From the NCBI GenBank assembly GCA_038276315.1, contig JBBPZY010000046.1, forward strand, positions 1 through 36,501: a stretch of 36,501 nt of DNA, read 5' to 3'. The stretch is from GCA-003244245 sp038276315 (GTDB lineage Bacteria > Actinomycetota > Actinomycetes > Mycobacteriales > Pseudonocardiaceae). The notes below the pieces were generated by a model that worked only from the letters and a program-made list of their open reading frames with translations, was not told the DNA's origin and made no database searches. Positions 1 to 7,778 of the stretch are shown here, one piece after another; within the stretch, counting starts at the first letter, position 1; the number at the start of each line of letters is the position of its first letter. The translations under genes were made by a program, and so were the position numbers.

Positions 1-1
1 G

Positions 2-112
2 CACTCCTACCTCGACACCGCCACCAAGTGGCGCATCGACAAACTCCACGCCCTCCGCCAGCTCTTCACCACCGGCCCCTGGCTGCCACCAGCCCTTACC
101 CCAACTGAATAG
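2..112 (+). CDS. 3' end of an unidentified gene (partial)
   Basis: An open frame enters from the left edge and runs 36 codons to a TAG stop. The visible tail contains SYLDTATKWRIDKLHALRQ and ends in a Pro-rich stretch. I do not recognise the family. It lies inside the mobile element whose integrase follows, so it is probably an accessory gene of that element; this is inferred from position only. Confidence 0.45.
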   Translation, partial: HSYLDTATKWRIDKLHALRQLFTTGPWLPPALTPTE

Positions 113-150
113 CTACGTCCATCTCACCACCGTTTACCTGGGAAGCGATT

Positions 151-270
151 ATGGAGCCAGAGAAGGTCGATCAGGTCATCTCTATGCTAGAGTTGGCGCG
201 GGGCGAGGCCGAAAACGTGGCGACCGGCAACCCTCGCGCGGCTATTCAGCGCGGCGCTCTTCCTCGATGA
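151..270 (+). CDS. Small hypothetical protein, 39 aa
   Basis: The ATG is preceded by GGGAAG about 6 nt upstream, a fair ribosome binding site. The 39-residue product is charged and helix-prone (EKVDQVISMLELARGEAENV) with no recognisable motif. Its last 29 nt overlap the 3' end of the convergent serine integrase gene. It could be a genuine small gene of the element or the start of a gene cut short when the element was rearranged. No function is assigned. Confidence 0.35.
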   Translation: MEPEKVDQVISMLELARGEAENVATGNPRAAIQRGALPR

Positions 271-1690
271 CGATGCGCTTGGGGTCAAACTTCGGATACC
301 CAGACGGCCGAACAGAGGGAGCGATCACGATCCGCCGACCCGCCAACGCTTGCCGAATAAGATTGCGCCGCTCGGCCACCGTGGCAGCGTTCCATCGTGC
401 CGTCCATTCCTCACGTGTGGCGGCCTCGATGGCAGGGTCGGCGACTGCTGTCGGCACGCTGTCCAGCAAAGCCAGCTCAGCGCGAAGCTCGGCGATGCGC
501 TTGTCCAGCGGCGCCATGGCGACGTCATAACGCTGGAGCGTGATCTCCCGCCGACCGAGCCGCCCGGACAACTCGTCGGCAAGGTGCTCGCACTCAGTCA
601 ACTCGGCGAGCAGCGGACGGCTCTTGTCCGCGGTGGCCTTGGCGGCAGCCTCAAGGGCTTCGGCGTGACGAGGGTCAGCGAGAATCCGCACCACCAGCGC
701 CCCGACGTGCCGGTCCAGCTCGCGTTGATCAATAGTGATCCGACCGCATCCGCCGCCGACGGTGCGCGGTTGGCACCAATACTGCCGACGGATCTCGCCG
801 TCCGGGTATGGCTTGAGCCACGCCCGTGGCCGTCCCGTAAGCCGATGTCCACAACGCCCGCAGCACACGATGCCTGAGCACAGGTAAACATCAGAAACCG
901 GACGGCCTCGGCGACGCGAGGTAAATAAGGTAGTCAGCCTTTCCCACGTCTCGTAGTCAAGGATCGGCTCTCCGGGCAGATGACCCACCATCACGCCGTT
1001 GTGGACGACCTGCCCCACGTTGCGCTCTCTCAAAAGCAGTTGTTTGACCGACTCGCGCGACCACATGCCGCCGGTGGAGGTGGTGACACCTCGCTGGTTG
1101 AGATCACGCGCGATGTGATCTTGCTTTTCCCCCGCCAACACCCGCGCGACCATCTCGCGAAGAACGGCGGACTCTGACTCTCGAACCGTGACGCCATCCT
1201 GCTCGAATCCGAACGGCCGCCACGAGTGGTTAGGCTCCCCGCGCGTCGCCTTGACGCGCTTCCCCCGCTTGACCCGAGTGGACAGCCGATCAGATTCATA
1301 CGCGGCGGCATTGAGTTGATCTCGGAATGTCTTGCGGCCGTTGGCCGTCGTCAGGTCGTACTCGCCCTCGCTGTCGAGCACGACAAGACCCCGTTCAGCG
1401 GCAAGGATCAAGCGCTCACCCTCGATCGGCCGACGAGAGAAGCGCGCCATGTCGAACACGACCACGCCACCCGTCGCACCGGCTTCCAGCCGGGACATGA
1501 GCCGCTCCCAGTCGGGCCGCTTCACGCGTGGGTTCCATGCCGAGCGCCCGCTATCGATGTGCACCTCGCCGACCTGCGCCCCACGATCTTCGATCCTGGC
1601 CTCGCAGTCCTCGACCTGACCCCCAGTCGAGCGTTGCCGATCGTCACCAAGCCGCGACACGCGCGCGTAGATGTCCAGGATGAGTGCCAC
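242..1690 (-). CDS. Large serine recombinase (site-specific integrase)
   Basis: This is a large serine integrase that recombines att sites to insert and excise its element. The N-terminal resolvase domain carries the catalytic-serine motif DIYARVS and the FDMARFSRRP segment. A recombinase domain follows (PFGFEQDG to the RERNVGQVV region), then a zinc ribbon (CCGRCGHRL with downstream WCQ and GGGCG cysteines) and a helical coiled-coil-like C-terminus, as in phiC31/TP901-type integrases. An in-frame ATG lies at 1723, but I prefer the GTG at 1690: it has GAGGGGG 5 nt upstream and places the catalytic serine at residue 12, the usual position. The gene sits directly against the broken glycosylase gene, as expected for an integrase next to its attachment site. 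Length is 482 aa from the GTG. Confidence 0.93.
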   Translation of the reverse strand: MALILDIYARVSRLGDDRQRSTGGQVEDCEARIEDRGAQVGEVHIDSGRSAWNPRVKRPDWERLMSRLEAGATGGVVVFDMARFSRRPIEGERLILAAERGLVVLDSEGEYDLTTANGRKTFRDQLNAAAYESDRLSTRVKRGKRVKATRGEPNHSWRPFGFEQDGVTVRESESAVLREMVARVLAGEKQDHIARDLNQRGVTTSTGGMWSRESVKQLLLRERNVGQVVHNGVMVGHLPGEPILDYETWERLTTLFTSRRRGRPVSDVYLCSGIVCCGRCGHRLTGRPRAWLKPYPDGEIRRQYWCQPRTVGGGCGRITIDQRELDRHVGALVVRILADPRHAEALEAAAKATADKSRPLLAELTECEHLADELSGRLGRREITLQRYDVAMAPLDKRIAELRAELALLDSVPTAVADPAIEAATREEWTARWNAATVAERRNLIRQALAGRRIVIAPSVRPSGYPKFDPKRIVIEEERRAE

Positions 1691-1692
1691 CT

Positions 1693-1715
1693 TGACCCCC
1701 TCGCCTTGGGGGTCA
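1693..1715. promoter_or_regulatory. 8-bp inverted repeat upstream of the integrase start
   Basis: TGACCCCC (1693-1700) and GGGGGTCA (1708-1715) form a perfect inverted repeat around a 7-nt spacer, just upstream of the preferred GTG start. A third TGACCCC copy occurs at 1728-1734 inside the glycosylase remnant. It could be an integrase-binding arm of the hybrid attachment site or a repressor site for the integrase gene. Confidence 0.5.
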
Positions 1716-1740
1716 CTTATCATAGGTTGACCCCGGCGAT
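1700..1740. other. Hybrid attachment site (att junction) in the fpg-like gene
   Basis: Read on the minus strand, the glycosylase frame is normal up to ATGATCGCCGGGGTC (residues MIAGV) and then becomes unrelated sequence with an immediate stop. Intact Fpg/Nei proteins continue with GNAYSDEI-like residues at this point. The integrase gene starts within about 30 bp, so this is the element-chromosome junction. The exact crossover dinucleotide cannot be fixed without the other end or an empty site. Confidence 0.65.
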
Positions 1741-2253
1741 CATCGTCTGGTCGGTCAACGCCGTTTTGAGCCGCTCGGTGCGCCCACGGAGCAGCTCCGC
1801 GAGCCCGTCACGGGACAGCGTCACAGCGTCCGGGCCGAGCCGGGCGATCCCCGGTACAGCACAGACGCCGGCCGCGTCAGCTACGACGTACGCCGCGAGC
1901 CGCTTCTGGGTGCCCGCCTCGGTGAGGTCGAAACCCATCCCCCCGCTGAGATGCACCCGCAGTGCGATCGGCCCCTTGCCCGGGCGCGGCGCGGCGGCGG
2001 CCAGCGAGTCCGACCAGCGCAGCCAGCCCGCCCGCGCCAGGTGGAAGACCAGCGCGGGCCCGTCGGTGTGCACCGCGAGGAACTTTCCATGCCTGGCGGC
2101 GGCGGTCACCGGGCGTTCGTGCAACGCGCTCGCCGGCGGCTGCACGGTCTTGAGCACCGTGAGGGAAGCGACGTCGACGCGCGTCACGATCGCACCGACG
2201 GCGTGCTCGCGCAGGTGATGCGCCAGCGCCTCGACTTCAGGCAGCTCCGGCAT
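1720..2253 (-). pseudogene. Truncated formamidopyrimidine-DNA glycosylase (Fpg/Nei family)
   Basis: The start MPELPEVEALAHHL carries the N-terminal Pro2-Glu3 active site of Fpg/Nei base-excision repair glycosylases. The beta-sandwich domain follows (HGKFLAVHTDGPALVFHL). The frame stops after TMIAGVNL at 177 residues, against about 270-290 in the family. The helix-two-turn-helix segment and the C-terminal zinc finger, both needed for DNA binding, are missing. The break coincides with the mobile-element junction, so the missing 3' part should lie beyond the other end of the element, outside this window. The protein is almost certainly inactive. Confidence 0.88.
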
Positions 2254-2299
2254 ACATCCCAGTCTGCGGCATTCCGATCGAAGGTAGTGGGCCCAACAC

Positions 2300-2752
2300 T
2301 CAAGAATCGCGCGACGGTGGGGTGGGTATGACCCGCGTAAGCGACCCGTTGCTGTCCTCTGGGCCACCTGTCCTCTTCAGATCATCAACGATCTGATAAA
2401 CCTTCTCCCGGGCCGGCATCATGCCGCGTACGACGTCTTCCCAGTGCTCACCACCCGCCGGGCCATTAGTGTGCACCTTGATGAGCCAGGGCCGCTGCAG
2501 CGCCCACGACACGGGCAGCACCATCAACAGCAGCAACACCAGCAGGACGAACCAGGCCGGTCTGACCACATCGGCGGGGGTCCAGAACACCACGAACAGC
2601 GTCAGCGCGACGAGGATGACCAGCATTATGATGCCGTGGCCGAAATCGGTCATGTCATGCTCGAACTCGTCGGTCATCGCCCGTTTGGTCCAGCTGATGC
2701 TGCTCCGGACCCACCAGGTGCGCCCATCGGCGGTCCGCACCTTTCGCATCAT
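2300..2752 (-). CDS. Small membrane protein with two transmembrane segments
   Basis: The chosen ATG at 2752 (start MMRKVRTADGRTWWVRS) has GGAGG 6 nt upstream, although the frame is open further. The 150-residue product has a soluble N-terminal region, two adjacent hydrophobic segments (GIIMLVILVALTLFVVFW and AWFVLLVLLLLMVLPVSWAL), then a cytoplasmic-looking tail with LIKVHTNGPAGGEHWEDVV. The short first domain and WVR motif resemble uncharacterised actinobacterial membrane proteins. Function is unknown. It is divergent from the RNHCP gene, and the tandem repeat array lies in the shared upstream region. Confidence 0.75.
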   Translation of the reverse strand: MMRKVRTADGRTWWVRSSISWTKRAMTDEFEHDMTDFGHGIIMLVILVALTLFVVFWTPADVVRPAWFVLLVLLLLMVLPVSWALQRPWLIKVHTNGPAGGEHWEDVVRGMMPAREKVYQIVDDLKRTGGPEDSNGSLTRVIPTPPSRDS

Positions 2753-2773
2753 GATCTGCCTCCGTATCTTGCG

Positions 2774-2862
2774 GGACACCCGCACCCGGGATCTTGAAGG
2801 ACACCCGCACCCGGGATCTTGAAGGACACCCGCGTCCGGGCATCTTTCGGGACACCCCCGCG
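2774..2862. repeat. Tandem repeat, ~25-bp unit, about 3.5 copies
   Basis: Units beginning GGACACCCGC start at 2774, 2799, 2824 and 2850. The first two units are identical over 25 bp, the third differs slightly and the fourth is partial. The array lies 22 nt upstream of the membrane-protein start, between two divergent genes, so it could hold regulatory sites or simply vary in copy number. Confidence 0.85.
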
Positions 2863-2940
2863 TGGAGACACTTAGCGTAACGTTGAACTGATACCGGTCG
2901 ACGCAGGTGCAATGCTGGCGGACTGCAATGCTGGCCGACG

Positions 2941-3261
2941 ATGACGCAACCACCATCGTTCACCCGCCGCCGGGAGGACTTCACCTGTCTGCGCTGCGAG
3001 ACGCCGGTGCGTGGCAGCGGCTACACCAACCACTGCCCACGGTGCCTGTGGTCGCAACATGTCGACATCAATCCGGGCGACCGGGCCGCCGAGTGTGGAG
3101 CAGCGATGGAGCCTGTTGGGGCGCTCTCGGAGGGCGGCGAGATCGTCGTGGTGCAGCGGTGCGTGGCCTGCGGACACACCCGCCGCAACCGCAGTGCCGC
3201 CGACGACGACCGCGAGGCGTTACTCGCGCTGTTCGGCCGTCCAGTCCCCGACCCACGCTAA
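2941..3261 (+). CDS. RNHCP domain protein (zinc ribbon)
   Basis: The 106-residue protein matches the RNHCP family. It has FTCLRCETPV, the signature NHCPRCLWSQHVD, then PGDRAAECGAAMEPV and the second cysteine pair RCVACGHTRRNR, followed by a short acidic helix. The four CxxC-type pairs suggest one or two zinc sites. The family's role is not established; a nucleic-acid-binding role is an inference from the zinc ribbons. The ribosome binding site before the ATG is weak. It ends 26 nt before a palindromic element. Confidence 0.88.
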   Translation: MTQPPSFTRRREDFTCLRCETPVRGSGYTNHCPRCLWSQHVDINPGDRAAECGAAMEPVGALSEGGEIVVVQRCVACGHTRRNRSAADDDREALLALFGRPVPDPR

Positions 3262-3286
3262 GCGCCCCGACGTTTTGTGCTCTGTA

Positions 3287-3352
3287 GTCGCCGAGTTCGA
3301 CGTCAGGGCTGCCCTGTTCGCGGCGGACAACCATGGTGTCGAACTCGGCGAC
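3287..3352. repeat. Palindromic element 1 (15-bp perfect arms)
   Basis: GTCGCCGAGTTCGAC (3287-3301) and its exact reverse complement GTCGAACTCGGCGAC (3338-3352) flank a 36-nt spacer. It lies between two convergent genes, so the transcript could act as a bidirectional terminator. Its arms share the GAACTCG core with the two elements at 29741 and 31001. Confidence 0.8.
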
Positions 3353-3422
3353 AAGAGAGTTTGCGCCACCGACTCAAAGATCCGCGGACACGCTCTCGCT
3401 AGAGCCCGGGTGATTCCGGCGG

Positions 3423-4349
3423 TCACCAGCGCTGGGCGGCGTGTCGTCGCGTGTGAGAGATGCTGCGGTGCTGGGGGCGAGTATCGGCCCGACGGACCGG
3501 TCGGGCGCGGCGGCCGGTGGTCCCCAGCGAGCCGAGCGCGACCAGCAGCACGGCGATGGACATCAGCGCGGCGACCATGGCCTTCGCGTCGATACCTGCT
3601 ACCGGTCCGGCCGGGGGGACCTGCTTGACGTTGACGACCTGGTCGATGTGCTGTTCCCGACCAGCGTGGGGACTATCTGTCGCGGCGGACGCCGCGGCCG
3701 GAAGCACGGCGGCGGGGGGCTGCGGCGCGGGCAGCCGCGAATAGTCGACCAGGCCGGTGTGCTCCAAGTACTCCATCTGCCGGTTGAGCAGTACCGCGGA
3801 GTTGGCGGCGAACGACCGGATCAGCTCGTTACGGGTGCCAGCCCGCACGCTGGTGATGGCCGGCAGTACATCCCCGTCGGTGACGCGCAGCCCTTGGGCG
3901 AACATGCGGTCGAAGTCCGGGCCAGAGCGCCCGGACAGCTCCCGCATCCAGCTCTGCTGCTGCGCGGTAGGTTGATCGGGCAACGCCACGCCGAGCTTGT
4001 CGGCGACCGTGCGAGCCTGATTGCCGAGGTCGCCGTAGTCGACCCAGATGCGCTTGGCGACAGTGCGGACTCCCACTGTGGCGCCCTGTTGCTGGGCCTG
4101 CTGCCCGCTCGACCCACCGCACAGGCCGGCTTGATGGACCATAACGAGCAGATCTCGATCCGCGAGGCTAAGTGGCCCCCACTGCGTCTGCGTCCATACC
4201 GAGTCCGCTGTCTTGCTCGGCCCCTCATCTGACGCGGTAGCTACCCCGTACTGCGAGGTAGCCCAGTACTGGAACACCACAACCGTCAGCGCGGCAATCA
4301 CTGCCAGGGAGACGACCCATCGGACGAACCGGGGTACCGGGGGACGCAC
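3423..4349 (-). CDS. DUF4142 membrane-anchored protein
   Basis: A GTG start at 4349 with GGAGAAAGG 8 nt upstream is preferred over an upstream ATG that would run into the neighbouring reductase gene. The product (308 aa) has an N-terminal hydrophobic segment (WVVSLAVIAALTVVVFQYW). An extracytoplasmic DUF4142 helical domain follows, running from GPLSLADRDLLVMVHQAG through GVALPDQPTAQQQSWM to EYLEHTGLVDYS. After a Pro/Ala-rich linker comes a second hydrophobic segment (AMVAALMSIAVLLVALGSLG) and a basic tail. The family resembles ferritin-like four-helix proteins but its function is unknown. It lies 40 nt downstream of the ferric-reductase-like gene on the same strand and is probably co-transcribed with it. 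Confidence 0.82.
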   Translation of the reverse strand: MRPPVPRFVRWVVSLAVIAALTVVVFQYWATSQYGVATASDEGPSKTADSVWTQTQWGPLSLADRDLLVMVHQAGLCGGSSGQQAQQQGATVGVRTVAKRIWVDYGDLGNQARTVADKLGVALPDQPTAQQQSWMRELSGRSGPDFDRMFAQGLRVTDGDVLPAITSVRAGTRNELIRSFAANSAVLLNRQMEYLEHTGLVDYSRLPAPQPPAAVLPAAASAATDSPHAGREQHIDQVVNVKQVPPAGPVAGIDAKAMVAALMSIAVLLVALGSLGTTGRRARPVRRADTRPQHRSISHTRRHAAQRW

Positions 4350-4389
4350 AGAAGGAACCTTTCTCCACTCGGAGCCAGCCAAGATCGGA

Positions 4390-5775
4390 TTAGACGAGGT
4401 CGAACTGCTCGGTGTGGATCCGCGGCTGCGGGACATCCAGCCCATCGAGCACCGTCAGCACATCGGTGACCATTGCGGGAGGCCCGCACAGGTAGTAATC
4501 GAGTTGATTACGCCGGAACGCGCCGGGCAGCAACGTCGTCAGTAGGTCCTCGTCGACCGCGCCGGACGCGCCGGTCCAGCTTGGTGGCGGCTTGCGGAGC
4601 AACTCGATGACGGTGAGGTCCAGCCGTTGCTGAAGTTCGCTGAGCTCGGCACGAAACAGCAACTCGTCGACGGTTCGGGCAACAACCACCAGCCGGTGCG
4701 GGCGCCGGTCCCGCCGGTGCGCCAGCGTTCGCAGCATGCTCATCATCGGGGTGATGCCGACTCCGCCGGCGATCATCACCAGGCCGGTGCAGCGCCGCAG
4801 GTCGAGGGTGAAGGCGCCGTGCGGGCCATCGACCCATACCGGGCTGCCCGGTCGCAGCTGGCGTAGCTCGTTGGTGAAATCACCGCTGTGCCGGATCGTG
4901 AACTCGGTCCACAATCCGAGGTGAGCACTGGAAGCAATGGTGAATGGATGTTCCTGCGCTCCGATCGACGGGTTCAGCCGCAGCCAGGCGAACTGACCGG
5001 GAGCGAACTCGAGAGTCCGGTAACGACGCCGGGGTCCGTCTCGGCGAGGCTCCAGGACCAGCGTGCTCACCGTGCTGGTCTCCGGCCGGACTTCGCGAAT
5101 GACGTATTGGCGACGGGGGCCGAAGGCCGGCAGCCATAGCCACCGGTGACCCAGCACGCCCAGCAGGCTCAGCGCGAGCGCAGTGAACAAGGATCGCATC
5201 GCGGGGTCCCGAATCAGGTGGTTGAGCCACCAGATGTGCAGCGCAGTGAGCACGAGCACCGAGCCGGCCAGCGCCAGATGCACCCAACGCCACACCTCGT
5301 AGCGGTGCCGCAGTCGCCTGCGCAGCACCGTCAGTGCGATCAGCGCACCCAACGCGACGGTGGCGCCGACACCCGCGCGAGCACGGTTAGGCGCGTGCAA
5401 CGCGTCGAGCAGGGCAACGTTTGCCGGGTGCGCCGCGAAAATCAGGACGATGTGTAGGGCCACCAGCAAGGTGACGGCCACCCCGACGAAGCGGTGGATA
5501 GCAAGCACGCCATCGATGCCTAACGTGCGGGTCAGCGAGCGCACCCGAGACGGCAGCACGACCGCACAGACCAGCATCGAGGTTGCGAGCAGGCCCATCC
5601 CGACGGAGAGCGTGGACAGCAACGACGAGCCGCTCCGGGGACGCGGGCCGTGCAGCACGGACGCCAGCAGCGCAGGCGCCAGAAGCACGGCCAGGAAGGC
5701 CGTTGCCCATAGCGTTCGTTCCAACTGGCGTCGCACGGCACGAACCGTATGGAGAAGTGGGCACCTACCCGGCAC
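4390..5775 (-). CDS. Ferric-reductase-like transmembrane flavoprotein
   Basis: This is an inner-membrane electron-transfer protein of the ferric reductase/NADPH oxidase type. It should move electrons from NAD(P)H through FAD and membrane hemes to an acceptor on the far side. About six transmembrane helices occupy residues 20-210. Two His pairs spaced 14 residues apart (H94/H108 and H166/H180) fit bis-heme ligation. The FAD site is HPFTIASS (276-283), the nucleotide site GGVGITPMMS (337-346), and YYLCGPPAMV is near the end. There is no C-terminal 2Fe-2S domain. The GTG start at 5775 has a weak ribosome site, and GTG 5736 is an alternative. The acceptor is unknown; ferric iron is only the family name. 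Confidence 0.88.
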   Translation of the reverse strand: MPGRCPLLHTVRAVRRQLERTLWATAFLAVLLAPALLASVLHGPRPRSGSSLLSTLSVGMGLLATSMLVCAVVLPSRVRSLTRTLGIDGVLAIHRFVGVAVTLLVALHIVLIFAAHPANVALLDALHAPNRARAGVGATVALGALIALTVLRRRLRHRYEVWRWVHLALAGSVLVLTALHIWWLNHLIRDPAMRSLFTALALSLLGVLGHRWLWLPAFGPRRQYVIREVRPETSTVSTLVLEPRRDGPRRRYRTLEFAPGQFAWLRLNPSIGAQEHPFTIASSAHLGLWTEFTIRHSGDFTNELRQLRPGSPVWVDGPHGAFTLDLRRCTGLVMIAGGVGITPMMSMLRTLAHRRDRRPHRLVVVARTVDELLFRAELSELQQRLDLTVIELLRKPPPSWTGASGAVDEDLLTTLLPGAFRRNQLDYYLCGPPAMVTDVLTVLDGLDVPQPRIHTEQFDLV

Positions 5776-5978
5776 AACCTGAGAGTGTTACCGGCCCGTG
5801 GTCGCCCACACGGCCGTGCGACGCGACGAGCGCCCGCCTGCTACGCCGAATGGCGCAAAGCATTACGCCGAATACCCGCCCGCGTCCTCAACAGCATTGG
5901 GTAGCACGATGGGCCAGTCGGGTAATCTTGCCGCTCATCGATTGCCCAACGCCGCACGGCGCGGAAGCCTTGCCGCCG

Positions 5979-6686
5979 ATGCAGCCCGATCAGAGGTCAC
6001 CCGTCTCCCCGACTGGACCAGCTGTCACCCTGCGGCAACCGGTTCTTCTCATGGTGCCCCTGCGGCAGACAACGAGCCGGGTGCTGCAGGCGTTGCGGTC
6101 CACCGGATTCGAGACCCGGATCCTCGACACTGTCCCGGAGGTGCTGGACGCGGCGCGCGCACAGGCCCTCGCGGCGATCGTGCTCGACGTCGCGCTGGCC
6201 GGCCCGGATCCCCGGAACTTCCTCGACGAGCTGCACAGAGTGGCTCCGCAGCTGCCGGTGATCGCGCTGACCTCGCGCGAGCAACGGGAACAGACGGTGT
6301 CGCTGCTGCGGGGCACCTTGGACGACTACCTGACAACGCCGTTTCCGGTGGAGGAGCTGGTCAGCCGGCTGCGGCTGCGAGTCTCCGATCGGATGCCGGT
6401 GGACCGGACCGTGCTGCGTGCGGGAGTGGTCACCGTCGACACCACCCTCGGGCTGGTCAGCGTCGCCGGCCGGCTCGTGACGCTGTCGCCGACCGAATAC
6501 GCCCTGCTCATCGCGTTGGCCAGCCGGGCCGGTCAGCCGGTGTCGCAGGACCGGCTGACCACCGAGGTCTGGGGCCAGCCGAAGTCGTCCAACATCGTGG
6601 AAGTCTACGTCGGATATCTGCGCCGCAAGCTCGGCGCCGACCGGATCCGCACGGTCCGCGGCGCCGGCTACGTTCTCGACGGTTAG
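5979..6686 (+). CDS. OmpR-family response regulator with atypical receiver
   Basis: From ATG 5979 the product is 235 aa: an N-terminal receiver (about 20-135) and a C-terminal winged-helix DNA-binding domain (SPTEYALLIALASRAG to VYVGYLRRKLGADRIRTVRGAGY). The phosphoacceptor-position Asp70 is present (AIVLDVAL), as is Thr98. The acidic pair that binds Mg2+ is replaced (VLLMVP where VLVVDDE is normal), and the conserved Lys is Thr120 (DYLTTPFP rather than DYLTKPF). It is likely a phosphorylation-independent or decaying regulator. An ATG at 5850 is in frame but lacks a ribosome site. The partner kinase gene follows by 52 nt. Confidence 0.85.
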   Translation: MQPDQRSPVSPTGPAVTLRQPVLLMVPLRQTTSRVLQALRSTGFETRILDTVPEVLDAARAQALAAIVLDVALAGPDPRNFLDELHRVAPQLPVIALTSREQREQTVSLLRGTLDDYLTTPFPVEELVSRLRLRVSDRMPVDRTVLRAGVVTVDTTLGLVSVAGRLVTLSPTEYALLIALASRAGQPVSQDRLTTEVWGQPKSSNIVEVYVGYLRRKLGADRIRTVRGAGYVLDG

Positions 6687-6738
6687 CGGCGAAAGCTGGT
6701 CGAATCCCCACAGCCGCGCCGCATACGGTTGCTCGCCG

Positions 6739-7673
6739 ATGACATCCGACAACAGCGTGGTCCGGCTCGGGCTACAACCGTTGACCAGGATCGAGCACAC
6801 CGCCGAAGCGATCGCCGGTGGTGAACTGGATCGTCGGGTGCCCGACAGTGACCCGCGCACCGAGACCGGCCGGCTGGGCGCCGCGCTCAACGTCATGCTG
6901 GGCAGGCTCGCCGACGCGCTGCACGAACGCGAGCGCTCCGAGGACCGGCTGCGCCAGTTCGTCGCCGACGCATCACACGAGCTGCGCACGCCTTTGACCT
7001 CGATTCGCGGGTTCGCTGAGCTGTATCGCCGCGGTGGTGCCCGCACGCCCGCTGAGGTCGAGCTGCTCACCGGCCGGATCGAGGCCGAGGCGACCCGGAT
7101 GGGCGTCCTGGTGGAAGATCTGCTGCTGCTGGCCCGGCTGGATCAACAGCGGGCCCTGGACGTCACCGACGTCGACCTGCTCGTGCTAGCCGCCGACGCG
7201 GTGCACGATGCGAGAGCCCGTGAACCAGACCGCCGGGCGACTCTGACCTCAGGCACCGACTCGGTGCACGTACTGGGCGATGAGCACAAGCTCCGTCAGG
7301 TGGTGACCAATTTGGTCACCAACGCGCTGATCCACACTCCGGCGGGCACTGCGGTGCAGCTGACGGTGCGTCAGCATGTTCCGTCCCCGCGCGACGAACC
7401 GCCGGTGGCGCAGGCGGGGCTGCGGAAACTGCCGCCCGCGCCGCTCGGTGTGCTGGAGGTTCACGACGAGGGTCCCGGCATCCCAGCCGACCAGGCTTCG
7501 CATGTGTTCGACCGGTTCCACAGCTTCGATCCCCGCGCACCCACCACCGTGGTGGCTCGGGTCTCGGCCTGGCGATCACCGCGGCCATCCTGGAGGCCCA
7601 CAACGGCCGCATCGAGCTGCATACCGCCGCCCGGCACGGCACCACCTTCAGTGCCCTGTTGCCGTTGGCTTGA
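6739..7673 (+). pseudogene. Sensor histidine kinase, N-terminally truncated and frameshifted
   Basis: The visible frame starts directly in a HAMP-like segment (LGLQPLTRIEHTAEAIAGG), so the transmembrane sensor region expected in this family is missing. The HisKA box FVADASHELRTPLTS has His80, the N box is VTNLVTNALIH (Asn191), and the G1 box is VHDEGPGIP. After VFDRFHSFDPRAP the frame becomes nonsense. One base out of frame, the expected end is found (GGSGLGLAITAAILEAH to TTFSALLPLA, stop 7671-7673). The shift, a net loss of one base near 7535-7550, removes the G2 box from the translated product. With the atypical regulator upstream this looks like a decaying two-component system; a sequencing error could explain the shift but not the missing sensor. 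Confidence 0.8.
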
Positions 7674-7778
7674 TTCGGCCCCGCGGTGACGGACTGCGGC
7701 GCGGAGCGAAACGCTAGAGCGACACTGTCGTTACTCCCTGTGGCGTGGCCGTAAATCGGCGATCAAGGGGAGACCTGC

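Noticed and set aside
1226..2218. Long open frame on the plus strand opposite the integrase and glycosylase
   Set aside because: It is an antisense shadow in GC-rich DNA: it has no family-like residues and overlaps two recognisable genes.
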